From assembly GCA_038380435.1 (NCBI GenBank), contig JAWZYU010000005.1, positions 39,020,001 through 39,084,000 on the forward strand: DNA of 64,000 bases. Reading direction: 5' to 3'. The notes under the pieces were generated by a model. The model did no database searches. It saw nothing but the letters and a program-made list of their open reading frames with translations, and was not told where the DNA came from. This document shows, piece by piece, positions 33,945-45,621 of this stretch. The position numbers and the translations under genes were made by a program. The DNA is from Ryuthela nishihirai (Eukaryota > Arthropoda > Arachnida > Araneae > Heptathelidae). Positions within the stretch are counted from its first letter, which is position 1, and each line of letters opens with the position of its first letter.

Positions 33945-35190
33945 AAGTGGTTGGTTGGTTGGTTGGTTGGGGTTTTATGGTGCAAGAGCAGCAAAGGCTA
34001 TATTGCACCAAAAAAAGATATATAAAAAAAGATAAAAGACTTTCAACACACAAAGTTAAAAGCAATACAAAAATGGTAAAGTACGGCACTGAAGCAAAAG
34101 GGTACAATAAAGATGAGTATAAAAATTAGGAATAAAAAGAACAAGTATATGTCAACAATAACAATGAGTGTATATGACCCATTTAAAATCAGAAACAAAT
34201 CTATAATCTATGAAATAAATGTATATTATAATTGGTTAATATATCCTTGTATAACACAAAAATTTTAAACTGGGGTTAACAATGAGGCATCATGTAAAAT
34301 ATGTTGAGTGCAAGGGGCTCAGATGTAAAAATGTGATAGCTAAAATAAAAACGATGCTCAAGATTAAGAGTGGAACAATGGATTAAAATGAGTTTAACTT
34401 AAAATGATGTCATAAAACTCACACTCAGGTTCATTGCCTGCTCAAAGAAGAAATAAATATGTAATACACGAATAACTTAAGTGGAGTCAAGCAAATACAA
34501 CTTCCTCTCTGCGATTCCTGAAAACACGACTGCCATGGTTTTATAATAGGTTTGATCTCAAATAGTCTGTTCATAACTTGTTCCACAAAGATCTCTGCCA
34601 CAGTGCCCGGAGCTTGACAGTAAAACGCTGCCAAAAATCTAGATATGGAACTGGCAATGGAGAGATGGACAAGGGCATAGCTGACTTGGCAGCAGTGTCT
34701 GTCAAGTCAGCCATGCCCCTGTCCATATCTTTGTTGCCAACCACTGATCCTGATGTGATCTGTAACAGAAAGAAGAGAATGGTGGTTGTAACTGCCAGAT
34801 GATGGAGCTGCTGGTGGATCTTGGAAAGAAGGTGAGACCAATGCCTCACCGAGATCAAAGCCTGTAGTGAGTTGGTGTACAGGACACACTGATGATGATG
34901 CTTAGCCACAATGTGATCCATGGAAATGCTGATAGAATGCAACTTTGTAGTGAGGATGGAATACTCCTGTGGGATCTGGTCTGCAATGATTACATCACAG
35001 AAGACCATGACCGATTCCTCTGATGTTCTGGACTTTGAGCCATCTGTGAAGATGGGCAAGAAGTCCAGATGCTCGTTCAGCACAATGGCTGGCAAAGAAC
35101 TGCCTATACACACAGTTGGGTGTAATGTATAGAAGTGAGTTAGTCGATACATCTAAATTAGCAAGTTGAACTTTGCATGTCATACTCAAT
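33945..35190 (-). mobile_element. I/Jockey-like LINE (family B): RNase H and 3' end
   Basis: The frame at 35152-34571 carries an RNase H domain: LPIFTDGSKSRTSEES, then VLYTNSLQALISV. The first catalytic Asp (TDGS) is kept, but the Asp usual in 'Y.DS..AL' is Asn here, so the domain looks inactive. The 3' untranslated part ends at a GGTT-repeat boundary (33945) with GGGGTTTTATGGTGCAAG, the same end as in 61070. 5'-truncated. Confidence 0.75.
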
Positions 35191-35891
35191 ACTTGTGACT
35201 ACTGCAATTTGGAAATGGAATTAGCTTGTGGCTTCATTCCAAATTTGCTTGTCAAAACTGGTTAGGCATTTTAACTTCCTTTTTGATGGGGAGATGTGAT
35301 GGTTGGCCTTTAATTTTATTTTCAATTAACTGTTTATTTTTATTTGACCTACATTTATTTTGGATCTAACTAAATCTTACCTTTTATTTTGACCAACCCA
35401 ACTCCTCCTTCTCAGCACTGACATATACCTCACTATCTGCTACCTTCCCATTAATGTATAGCAGGGGAAACTAATGTTAATTTAGTTTGTGATGAATATT
35501 GAATTTCAGTTAGAGGATCTGTAGTGGATCAGGATATTCCCTATCTTTTTGTTCTGAAATTATCAAATTTAGCTTTCATGTTGAATATAAATTAGTGTGT
35601 TAACTTCAAGTCTAGGTGTGTCAGACTTCAAAAGACTACGAGAAAAGCAAGATGTTCATTTCACACTTGTTTCTCTTGACTGTCAGTCCTTTAGTTTGTC
35701 AGTGAGTTCAATTTTACAATTGCAAAAGCATTTATATTCTTCAGTACAAAAATGTCATTTACTATCACTGAAGGATGAACATAATATGAAAGTGATGTGT
35801 AGAAATTGATTGGTAAAATCTAGAGTCATGGATTAATGCCAAATTTATCAAAAAATAACACATTTAACTATTAAAAGGACACAAAACTCAC
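35191..35891. other. Intron, nothing recognised
   Basis: No repeat or gene recognised between the LINE and the exon donor at 35891. Confidence 0.4.
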
Positions 35892-36043
35892 TGTTTAAGG
35901 ATTTCAGCAGTAACTTTACGTGTATCTGCAAAGCGAGCATTAGCCTGTGTTAAAGCACACAGAATGTTATCCTGGGCTTCAAGGTTTTGGTCCAGGTAAA
36001 ATAACAATTGATCATGTTTCTTCAGTTCTTCAACAAAGATCTT
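35892..36043 (-). CDS. PTPN23: HD-PTP/PTPN23-like exon: V domain helix
   Basis: A 152-base exon with acceptor TTTATCTAG before 36043 and donor GTGAGT at 35891. It starts in phase 0 (AAG ATC TTT) and ends with CA, which with the next exon's G makes CAG. The peptide starts KIFVEELKKHDQLLFYL, continues DQNLEAQDNILCALTQANA and ends near AEILKQ. Human HD-PTP reads LFEEQLKKYDQL...EQNLAAQDRVLCALTEAN at the same place (recalled), which makes this the most diagnostic exon. The adjacent SINE at 36188 lies only 145 bases upstream of the acceptor without touching it. Confidence 0.92.
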
Positions 36044-36187
36044 CTAGATAAAGTATTTCAAAGAAATAAAACAGTTTAATACTTATCACATCAGGAATTA
36101 TATAATACAGTTTAAGATCTAATATACTATCATTAAACTCCTCAATATAAGCGAAGTTTTTATTCTCATTCACTGTCTATACACAGA

Positions 36188-36594
36188 GTTGGGTTGTTGG
36201 GTTGTTTTACCTCTGAGCAACACTTTTTTTGCACACCATGTGCTAAATGGCCAGGTCACCAGGACGTACCTGGTCACCGGACGTCACCAGAGAAGGTTGG
36301 GGGAGGAAACCCACTGGAACAGCTGTTGGGAAACAGATGGTAGCCTTCCGTCAAGGCCATCCAGCGTGTTCTTTAACGTGCATAGGGTATGACTCTCCTG
36401 CACACGGGGCCATGGCTTAACATCCCATCCGACGGACGGCGGCCTTTCCAAGCCCATCGGTGTCCTCCTACTGACTGTGGGCAGGGCGGGGCAATTTTGT
36501 GGAGATAAATCTCAACGCTGACCCAGCTGGGACTCGAACCTGGGAACTGCAGATTACGAGCCTGGCACGCTACCGACTGAACCACCCCCGCCCC
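36188..36594 (-). mobile_element. tRNA-derived SINE, copy 4, full length with TSD
   Basis: Same family as 9287-9672 but more diverged, with an internal duplication near 36255-36285 (ACGTACCTGGTCACCGGACG). Flanked by the exact 13-base repeat GTCTATACACAGA at 36175-36187 and 36595-36607. Confidence 0.9.
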
Positions 36595-36630
36595 GTCTAT
36601 ACACAGAAATAATACTGCTATTATACTTAC

Positions 36631-36651
36631 TTGTTCCAACTGATTATAATT
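36631..36651 (-). other. Possible 21-base micro-exon of HD-PTP
   Basis: AATTATAATCAGTTGGAACAA is bounded by a good acceptor (T-rich tract then GTGTTGCAG) and a strong donor (GTAAGT). It would insert NYNQLEQ in frame between the exons at 58779 and 36043, both of which are phase 0 at this border. Human HD-PTP has no such insert as I recall it, so this could be an alternative or decoy exon. Confidence 0.3.
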
Positions 36652-36799
36652 CTGCAACACCGATTTAAAAAAAATAAAATATCCAAGGTCTTAAGAGATT
36701 GCATTTGTTTATTAGTAATATGAGTGATTACCACTAGTGAACAATTTTCACACATTAATTATTCATTTTAATTTTGTGTCTTCATACCCTCTTCATATA

Positions 36800-37621
36800 C
36801 ACAGTTGTATCAGAATAATATGACCACTCACAGAATCACAGTGTAGCTGCCCAGGCACGTCACAAAGTGCACATAACAAGGTTGATCATATGGATATATA
36901 AGCGGCCAGCCAGGATAGATGAGCCATAGTGCATAACGTGAGCACAATGGGCAGAGTTATCGATTTGATGGATGTTCAAGAAGAAACGATCATTGGCCAC
37001 TGCACCAAGGGTGGAAGCATCTTGGAAACAGCAGATTTGGTGGGCTATTCGCAAGGTGCTGCAGTAAGGGTGTACCAAGAATGGACCACTGGCACACCGA
37101 GTACCTCTAGACATCATAACTGTGGAGCCCCAAAGGCCATTGACCACAGAGGAGAATGTCACCTCCGTCGACTGGTAAAGGGCAATCGACACACAACAGT
37201 GCAGCAACTGACCACTCAACTGAATGTTGTGGCACCCAGGTATGTGTCCCCGATAACAGTAGAACAAGCTGTGTTATGCATGCGTCTCCGGAATTGATGC
37301 TGCATAAAGGCACCCATGTTAACTAAGGTCCATCAGCAATGACGCCTGCAGTTTGCATGGGACTACCGTCATTGGACAGTGGAAGAGTGGAAAAAGGTTA
37401 CCTTCTCCAATGAACTGAGGTTTCTACTCCACAGAAGTGACGGGCAGTGGTGGATATGGCATCACATACATGTGAACCAACACTAGGACATGCTTGTCAG
37501 TCAAGTACAGGCTGCCAGTGGCAGTGGGCATATCTGCGGGATGTTTTTCTGGTATGACCAGGGATCACTGGTACCACTGGATGGGTTCCTGAACACCAAT
37601 GACTACCTGTCCATCCTCGCT
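36800..37621 (+). mobile_element. Tc1-like element, left half (split by a LINE)
   Basis: Left terminal inverted repeat CACAGTTGTATCAGAATAAT with TA before it. The transposase starts near 36944 (MGRVIDLMDVQEETIIG); its helix-turn-helix part runs to 37297, where it frameshifts, then EEWKKVTFSNELRF and DGQWWIWHH (about 37380-37460), then DGFLNTNDYLSILA ending at 37621. The rest of the protein resumes at 47058 in the same frame. The first catalytic Asp is Asn in FSNE. Confidence 0.85.
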
Positions 37622-37782
37622 CTAGTTCCAACGATGCCAGCGGTGAGCAGAAGTATTTTGCAGTGCTCTGCTAAGTGGCCTCTACCGAGGATCCCCAAAG
37701 CATCATTGTGGAAGGCCTAAGCACTAACAAGAGGCATTGTCCAAATGAGAGTGCCATCGACTACCGTTAAAGTTCGCCCGCT

Positions 37783-38434
37783 AGCTAGGATCATGTTATT
37801 TTTGCTATTTTTAGTGCCTATATTGATACTGTACTTTTAATCTGTATTTCCTTCTCTTCTAAAGTGAATACCCTGTTATGTTTTAAGTGTTCTCGCCCAG
37901 TTTGTGTAGATTAGAATAGCTATGACAGGATCTGCAGAAGTCACTCCCGAAACTATCCCAGCGATAGTTTTGCCTTCTGAAGAGGTCGATCCCAACGACT
38001 TTGAGAGAGGGAATGCCGACAATATCAAACAGCCCCCTAATCGCAGACATGGGGCAAAGACCCGTTCCCCCACTACTAAAGGCTGAAGCCATCTACACTG
38101 GAAGACTTCCTCCAATGTAGAATTTGACGATGCTACCAAGGATACAGCGAAGGACTTAAGGGATGCATTGCATATTAATGAAACAGCAAATGCAGATATC
38201 TAGCTAGGATCATGTTATTTTTGCTATTTTTAGTGCCTATATTGATACTGTACTTTTAATCTGTATTTCCTTCTCTTCTAAAGTGAATACCCTGTTATGT
38301 TTTAAGTGTTCTCGCCCAGTTTGTGTAGATTAGAGTAGCTATGACAGAATCTGCAGAAGTGAATCTGCAGAAGTCACTCCTGAAGCTATCCCAGCGATAG
38401 TTTTGCCTTCTGAAGAGGTCGATCCCAACGACTT
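37783..38434 (+). repeat. Tandem 5' repeats of LINE family C, one copy chimeric
   Basis: 37783-38003 and 38202-38434 are direct copies beginning CTAGCTAGGATCATG and ending GATCCCAACGACTT, 419 bases apart; both include the ORF1 start ATGACAG(G/A)ATCTGC. In the first unit the next segment is replaced by 38010-38135, a piece of the 5' part of LINE family A, before ACCAAGGATACAGCGAAGG resumes. The second unit has a 14-base internal duplication that shifts the ORF1 frame. Confidence 0.75.
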
Positions 38435-39235
38435 CTTAACTCAGGCATATGCAATCTAAAAACAGTTGGAAGAGGTAATAATCAACCCAGTCAAGAAGAT
38501 TACCAAGGATACAGCGAAGGACTTAAGGGATGCAGTGCATATTAATGAAACAACAAATGCAGATATCTGAACTTCAAGGATATGCCAAGGCTTTCGAAAC
38601 AAAAGGTAAGGTAAGCTACGCACAAGTTGCTGCCCAACCAACTAATAAGGTAAGTAAACCACAGCTCAGTTCTGGTACAAATAATATTCTGTTAGTATTC
38701 ACAACAGAAGAGAGCATATCAACATCTGAGGAACTGAAGAAAACATTGAAGGATTCCGTCGACCCTAAGGCACTAGGTGTTGTAATTAAGCAAGTGAGGA
38801 AGATCCAGAACAAGGGCCTGGCAACTGAACTGGAACATCCTACTCATGTTGCAAAGCTGAAGTTCAAGATCAGCGATGATGCCCAGCTGAAAGCAAAGTG
38901 TAATGCCAGACAACCAATCCCATCAAGCCAAAGTAATCATCTATGACATCCCTATAAAGATGGATCCTAAAGATGTCAAGATCTGCATACAGGAGCAGAA
39001 AACGTACAGGATACAATAACAGAAATGATATTCAAGTTCAGCCTTCAGGGAAAGACAGACAAGCATATCATCTACGAGTGTGAGCCTAAGACCTTCCGCA
39101 GCATCCTGAATACAGGTAAATTGAATATTGAATGGAGTAAGCATAATGTTAAGGAGTATATTAATCCAACAAAGTGTTTCAAATGTTATAGGTATGGCCA
39201 CATGCAGAAGAACTGCATTATTTAAGGTTCAGATA
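38341..39235 (+). pseudogene. LINE family C ORF1 (gag-like), frameshifted
   Basis: The main open part is 38530-38946 (MKQQMQISELQGYAKAFETK near the start, KVSYAQVAAQP, then an RRM-like stretch). A second open part is 39025-39225, ending in a zinc knuckle CFKCYRYGHMQKNC. This is the nucleic-acid-binding protein encoded first in I/Jockey-type LINEs. At least three frameshifts separate the pieces. Confidence 0.75.
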
Positions 39236-39689
39236 TGCTCCATTTGTGCTGGAGAGCATAGCTACAGAGACTGTTCCTTATGAAGGATGAAATGTGTCAA
39301 CTGTACAGAAGCTAACAACAAGTTCAAGACACTGTATGACATACTACATGGAGCAATGGATCGATCTTGTCCCTGCCACACATGGGAAGTAGAATGCATC
39401 CAATCTTGCACGACATATGGATAGTCAGCAAGAACCCAATCAGCAATAGTCTATACTGCAGATAAACACTGGTAGATCCAAGACAGCAACTGCCAACCTG
39501 AGAGCCTTAATAAATCATATCAAGCCTGATTCCCAAACCTGATATAATCTGTATGCAAAAACCATATACAAGCGATGGACAACTTGCAGGATTGGCACTA
39601 CACTGGACCTCGGTGCATGCTCCTAATGGGAAAGTGGCAATAATAGTGACTTCATTACCCTCCACAAAACTACAAATATAATTGCGATT

Positions 39690-42090
39690 CATGCAAGAGA
39701 TGCTCTCACCTTTATCATCATAATTACAGTTTATTTTCCAACCTCAGATGACATCCAAGCACATTTAGAAGAATTGGAAAAAATTATAATAAATGGAGAT
39801 TTCAATGCCAAACATACCATATGAGGCAACCCAATGATGGAAGAAAAAGGAGACATGGTATTCGATTTCATTCTTAGAAACAACTTGAGAATAATTAATG
39901 ATCAACACTTTCCCCCCACATTTGAAACAGTCAATGGGAAATACTGGATCGACATAACAATAACCAGCGAAAGCATTGAAAATGAAATAAATAATTGGAA
40001 TGTCTTAGAAGAAAACTCCCTAAGCAATCACAAGTACATAGTAGCAACCCTGAGAGCAAAACAGACACATCAAATAGCATCAAGATACAGACTAACAACA
40101 AAAAGAATTTCCAAGATTGCAGAAGATATTAAAAAACAAGAAGCAGTACTGGAAGATCAAATAATAAATATACAGATCACTCGCAACCTTGGCAACTTTG
40201 TCAAAACAATCACAGATCTAATATCTGCAGCTAGCAATAAGCATTTAAAAGAAAGAACACCGGAACCAAGGAAAAAAAAAAATACAAAGTGATGCAATGC
40301 AGATTTCAAAGAGCTGAGGAACCAGAGAGGGAAATAAGAAAAACTGAATACAAAAAAAGGGAGTGATTTAAAAAAGATTAATTAACTTCAGTCAGAAAAA
40401 TTCTTGGCAGGCCTTTTGCGAAAAAATCTCAAAGGAAAATCCATTCTCCCTTCCCTACAAAATCACCAAAGGTAAGATCAGAAACTCCCTACAGCTATCA
40501 GCAATAGTTACAGAAAATAACACCAAGATATACGATTATGAAAACATAATCAAATCCATAATTAACGATCTATTCGAGGAACATAACCCAGCAGAAGACA
40601 CGCAGGAGCATAGGGCGATATATGAGGAGCTCCAAAATAATTTCCAGAGAAGGTGAGAACATGAATTCATAAAACAGTAAATCACAGATGTTATTAAATC
40701 CATGCCAAAAAATAAAGTACCAGGATTAGATGAAATAAATATAGAAATCATAGAGGAAATCAATTCAAGCATACTGAATATTCTTCTGAATTTATTTAAT
40801 ACCTGCATGCGATTAGGATTTTTTCCCACAGCTTGGATGACAGCTAAAGTTATCCTATTCAATAAACCTGGAAAGGACAGCAGCAAATCACAATCTTTTA
40901 GGCCTATTTTTGCCTCCTATCTTCCCTAAGCAAGATTTTGGGGAAGCTAATAACACGACGAATTTATTATCACCTATATAAAACAAAAAACCTCAATGCA
41001 GAACAATATGGCTTCAGAACAGATAAATCCTGTAACCTAGCTTAAATTGACTATACCAGAAAATAAATCAAATCAACTACATACTGCTACAATATCACTA
41101 GATTTCAGTGAAGCTTTCAATAAAGTATGGTGTAATGCTATTTTGCAAGACCACAGGAAGAAAAAATGCCCAGAGAACATAATACAAATTAGTAGCAAGT
41201 TATTTCACTGATAGGAAAATTGTATACCAAACAAATATCTTCGAATACACAAAAAATATTACAAGAGTATGTCCACAAGGCTCCTGCTCCAGTCCCCTCT
41301 TGTGGAATGTTATAATGGATCAAGCACTCAACATGGGATTTCTAGAAAATATCAGAGTTCAGGCCTATGCCGACAATCTGCTCTTAATAACAGGAGGAAA
41401 AACAAGAACTTGAAGAATTGGATAAAAAAGCGATAGAGAAATTAACTACCTGGAGTGAATCGAATAAACTCAAATTTAGCACAGAAAAAAGTCAAACGAT
41501 GATAGCTCAGCAGAAGAGAATGGCAAGACCTCTGACTTTTAAAATAGAAAACAAAACCATCAAACAAGTCACAGAAATTAAAATTTTAGGGATAATAGTT
41601 GACGATCAGCTTAAATTCTATAAGCATTTTCAGGCCATTAGAGATAAGGTAGCTGACCTCGTGTATGGCCTTATGAAGGTAGGCAGAGAGCTGTATGACA
41701 ATACACGAGAGCTGTATTACAAGTAGACAGGAAACTACGAAGATGCATTCTTCACACTCAGCACCAGCCAGCACTCCTTATCAGCAGAGGTTATTGTACA
41801 GTCTCCACTGAAGCTGCTCTAATCCTGGGAGGATTAATCCCTGCCGACCTTAAGACTCTGGAGGAATATGATCTCTTTAAATTTACTGCACTAAAGGAAG
41901 ACGCTAAACTATTAGACGAAAACATCTTAGCACAGGAAACGGAAAAACTAGAGGATCCATGGATGACCTACCCAGCTCACAAAATAATCATCCCCTTCGA
42001 TTGAGAAAGTCCAACAGGCTCAGGAATTGAGATTTTTACAGATTGCTCGAAAGAAAACAATAGAGTAGGTGCAGTGTTCGTGGTCATGTG
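39690..42090 (+). pseudogene. LINE family C ORF2: endonuclease, RT and start of RNase H
   Basis: Endonuclease: INGDFNAKH at about 39790 (APE family GDFN motif) continuing at 39834-40292 with NGKYWIDITITSESIENE and SLSNHKYI. RT: MPKNKVPGLDEINIEIIEE at 40702, SKSQSFRPIF, DFSEAFNKVW (motif A, about 41103), RVCPQGSCSSPLLWN (motif B, about 41269), AYADN in place of YADD (motif C, about 41365), then LGIIVDDQLKFYKHF. RNase H begins with EIFTDCSKENNRVGAVF at 42026. Multiple frameshifts and the altered YADD indicate a dead enzyme. Confidence 0.8.
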
Positions 42091-42101
42091 AAATGAAATA
42101 A
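42090..42101. repeat. 12-base target duplication of the tRNA-cored element (left)
   Basis: GAAATGAAATAA is repeated exactly at 42695-42706; removing the insert restores the RNase H frame of the LINE. Confidence 0.88.
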
Positions 42102-42694
42102 CAAATAATTAGTAAACTCAACATATTAAGTATATACCAATAATTACCACTCTGTAAGTTGATTTAAATATTTAGAGGAAAAATTGCCTTGAGACGGGTG
42201 GGATACGAACCCACGACCTCATGATAACATGTCAGGTGCTCTGGACCACTGAGCTACCGGCCGCCAATCAAGATCTCCTCTAATTGATGATATGAACTTC
42301 CTCTACCTACTTTCCTAATATGTAGGGAGTGTTCAAGGCAATCCTGCCTCAAGCGGCAATATTTGAATCAACTTACAGAGTGGAAATTATTGGTATATAC
42401 TTAATATGTTGAGTTTACTAATTATTTGTAGATTGCATACTCGTAAAACATGCATTCCATCTAGGAAAAAGGCTGCTTGAGGAGGGATTGCCTGAACACT
42501 CCCTACATATTAGGAAAGTAGGTAGAGAAAGTTCACATCATCAGTTAGAGGAGATCTTGATTGGTGGCCAGTCACTCAGTGGTCCAGAGTACCTGACATG
42601 TTATCAGGAGGTTGTGGGTTCGTATCCCACCAGGCTCAAGACAATTTTTCCTCTAAATATTGAATCAACTCACAGAGTGGAAATTATTGGTATA
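42102..42694. mobile_element. tRNA-cored inverted-repeat element, copy 2, dimer-like
   Basis: A 593-base insert in the RNase H domain. The first unit has the tRNA-like core on the minus strand (about 42190-42268; A box TAGCTCAGTGG, B box GGTTCGTATCCCA), bounded by about 70-base inverted arms (42102-42172 and 42360-42430, e.g. AGTAAACTCAACATATTAAG against its reverse complement). A second, inverted partial unit follows (42431-42694) with a plus-strand tRNA-like core and one partial arm. The anticodon loop lacks U33, so it is not a normal tRNA. Confidence 0.8.
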
Positions 42695-43381
42695 GAAATG
42701 AAATAAACTTACACTCAGAAAAATTTAGGCTTTCTAACGACTCCACCAATTATCAAGCAGAAGTTTATGCTATTTTGAAATCCCTAGATTATGTCGAAAA
42801 ATCAAAAGAAAAATATGACATCAATCTGTATAGCGACTCCCTTTCAGCATTACAAGCCTTAGGGAATTAACACTAGATCAAGGAAATGAAATGAAACTGC
42901 AGATTCTAAAGCCAAAGCTGCAAGTAAATTAGAAATTATACCGGATAACGTCCCTCTACTGCTCAGCTATGTTAAGAAAAAAAAAAAAAATCAGGAAAAA
43001 AAAGTAATAGAGGAATGGCAGAGATTATGGGATACAAGCAAAAAAGGCAGAATGTTATATGTTTACATAAGAGAAATAAATAGCTACTTCAACCACTACA
43101 TGAATCATATCTTAACAGGACATGGTAAATTCCCAGAATATTTTACAAGAATAGGAAAAACGGAAATCCCCCTCTGCAGATGCAGTAGACAAGGTGATAG
43201 CAAACATTACCTTCTGGAATGCAACAGTTTGAAACTAAAAGACCAATTAAAAGATATAAATCCAGTGAACCCTGATCTTACAAAATTAATCTCTAAGAAA
43301 AACCAAGTCATCAACTCGAGAGCCATGAAAACACTAATGGAAAACTATCAAGACTACAGCACAACACCAGATGCTTTTTAG
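42695..43381 (+). pseudogene. LINE family C ORF2: RNase H end and C-terminal Cys/His part
   Basis: Continues RNase H with YQAEVYAILKSLDYV and INLYSDSLSALQAL, so with FTDCS upstream the D-E-D catalytic set is present. The frame at 43052-43381 ends ORF2 with ILTGHGKFPEYFTRIG, CRCSRQGDSKHYLLEC (terminal Cys/His motif) and TTPDAF. Confidence 0.8.
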
Positions 43382-44836
43382 ATATACATTTGACCTCTCC
43401 AATTACACCATTTCATCCCGTGTGGCAAACAGGACAGGATCGTGGCAAACTGTGCTGGTAGGGCACTTCTACGAAAAAGCTTCAAGAGACTGGATATAGT
43501 AACAGGGTGGTTATCCCAGTCCATGAAAAAAGGAAAAAAAAAGGGGGGGGGGAATATATATATAACAGGTTTGTCTTGGTTATTAGTTCACATATGTCTC
43601 TGTCTTGTAATGTCCTTGTTCTGTGATGTCCTCTTGTTCATGTGTGCTAAAATTTCAAAAATTGTGTATGCTAAATATTTGTAACAGACATAGTTTTAAC
43701 AGCATTTCCCTATGTCATACTACTGTCTATAAATTAAAAAAAAATTCTATAAAACCTAAAATTATTAAAATAGTGTGTGTTAAATACTTGTTACTAACAA
43801 ATCTCTTTTCATGTCATCCTATTGTTTAATGTTTAAGTGTTTATAAAATCACAAAATTTAGAGAGAGAGGGAAGAAATATATATATATACCAAAAATTCC
43901 CAAAATGTGTAAAAATATTAAAACAAAAGAGAAAAAAATTAAAATACAAAAACAGTGTGAGTTATGTAATTTTACTAACAAAGTTATAAACTAAAACTGT
44001 ATTATATTTGTCTTCTCCAGTGTGTTCCTTCTATGTTCTTTATTGTCTAAGTGTATATAAATCCTAAAAATAGTATAAAAATACATATAAAAATATTAAA
44101 ACTACAAAAACAGTTTATGTGATGTTTAGTAACAAAACTAATTAATATATTTGCATTGTCCTGTCTTGTGTTATCGTCCTTTATTATTCCTTCTACAATA
44201 TTCTAGAAATTCCTTAAAAACAAAAATAAAATGTAAAAACAGTGCATTTCATTTAGTTACTATTACCTAAACTAAAATATATATATAATTTTTCTCTTTG
44301 TCCTATGTCCTATTAAATTTTCTTTAATGCCTGAAAAATCATAAAATATATATTTGTATCGTACAATAACTGCAGATATAGTTGCATTATAATATGCACT
44401 TGTACAGTTGCAGTTCGGTTTTATGAACTCTCAAGATTCCCAAATAAATTTCTCTTAATGATAGGCACTCTCCCAGCAACAGCTCCAAACAGGTTTACAT
44501 CCAACCCCCCTCACACATACTCCAGCAAGCAGCTCACAATGCCATGCCACTCTTGCCCTCCCCAACCCTCTTTATTCCCCACTCCTAGAAGCCCAAACAG
44601 GAAGTGCTTTTGGTACATATGCACTAAACTTTGACCTTGACAGCGCTTGCTAAGAGACTCATCAGTCTTCTGCTTTAGCTTTCTGAGCTTCACTTCAGGA
44701 ATAATATGTACTAAATAATAAAATATATAAATATCATTTAAAATATCTCTAACAGGTCCAACATACAAACAGCAATAATTCTCCACTTTCTCTTTTAACT
44801 CACCTCAGCTTCCTTTAGAAATTAATGTGCAGAAAT
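43382..44836 (+). repeat. Low-complexity 3' region with diverged tandem repeats
   Basis: Roughly four diverged units of 130-170 bases between 43640 and 44350, each containing 'ACTAACAAA', 'TGTCCT/TTCTTT' and 'AAAATC.TAAAA' words. Interpreted as the long 3' untranslated region of LINE family C. No ORF is supported. Confidence 0.45.
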
Positions 44837-45621
44837 TGTAACGCTCCAAAGATTTAAATACTTTAAAGTTTTGGACCCTTCGTCTGATCCAATATTTATT
44901 CCAGCTCTGGATAGCTAAATTGGGCACCAGGCAATAATTAACAAATTGCCAAATAAAGTTCAATTAGGGTTCGAATACCAGCAAGCGTTACTTAGTGAGT
45001 AAGAATTCAAAAATCAAATAATTGTCAATGTAATTAATTTATAATCAAAACTTATCAAATAACGTTGCTCAAGAGAAAAAATAGCAAAGATTCAAAAAAG
45101 TTTCTATAACAAACAAGTTTATTTCCAAAATTATTTTAAACACTCACCAATGTAAATGAAAATGTCGTCTACATCATCACTATCTAGAGGCTACTAACAA
45201 CAACTCTCTGTGACTAACATGTCATTTACCACCAACTCGTCACAATTCTACTACTGACAACTACTCCTCACAACTCCTACTTCAACTCTCTTACTGACTC
45301 TTACTCCTTCAACTCTGTGACTACATGTCATGGTTATAACAAGCGTACAGGCTCGGCAACACATGGCTGTTGCACTGATAAAGACATTTGCATAAAATGA
45401 TGAACGCGCAAGCTATGACGCAAGAGGTGGTGTGTCCTTGTACACGCGCGCTTTAGCGGGTGATAATTGAAAGTTTGGAGTTGCGCATGTGCAACTCCTA
45501 TGCTCTTGGAAATAAGTGCTGTGATGCCAAAAATGAAATTAAAATCCCCTAAATGATAAATATAACGTAAATTAAGCAAAACTGGTTAAGGTAAAGTAAA
45601 AGTGAATGAGGAGGCATCACA
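44837..45621 (-). mobile_element. Solo LTR of the Ty3-like family
   Basis: Plus orientation starts TGTAAC and ends CATCACA; flanked by a 4-base duplication AAAT (44833-44836 and 45622-45625). Homologous along its length to the LTR at 26897-27636. Solo LTRs arise by recombination between the two LTRs of a provirus-like copy. Confidence 0.7.

Noticed and set aside
36929..37297. A host gene product of 122 residues
   Set aside because: It is the N-terminal part of a Tc1-like transposase flanked by a terminal inverted repeat.
38456..38641. Minus-strand ORF resembling a membrane peptide
   Set aside because: Antisense shadow of the LINE ORF1.
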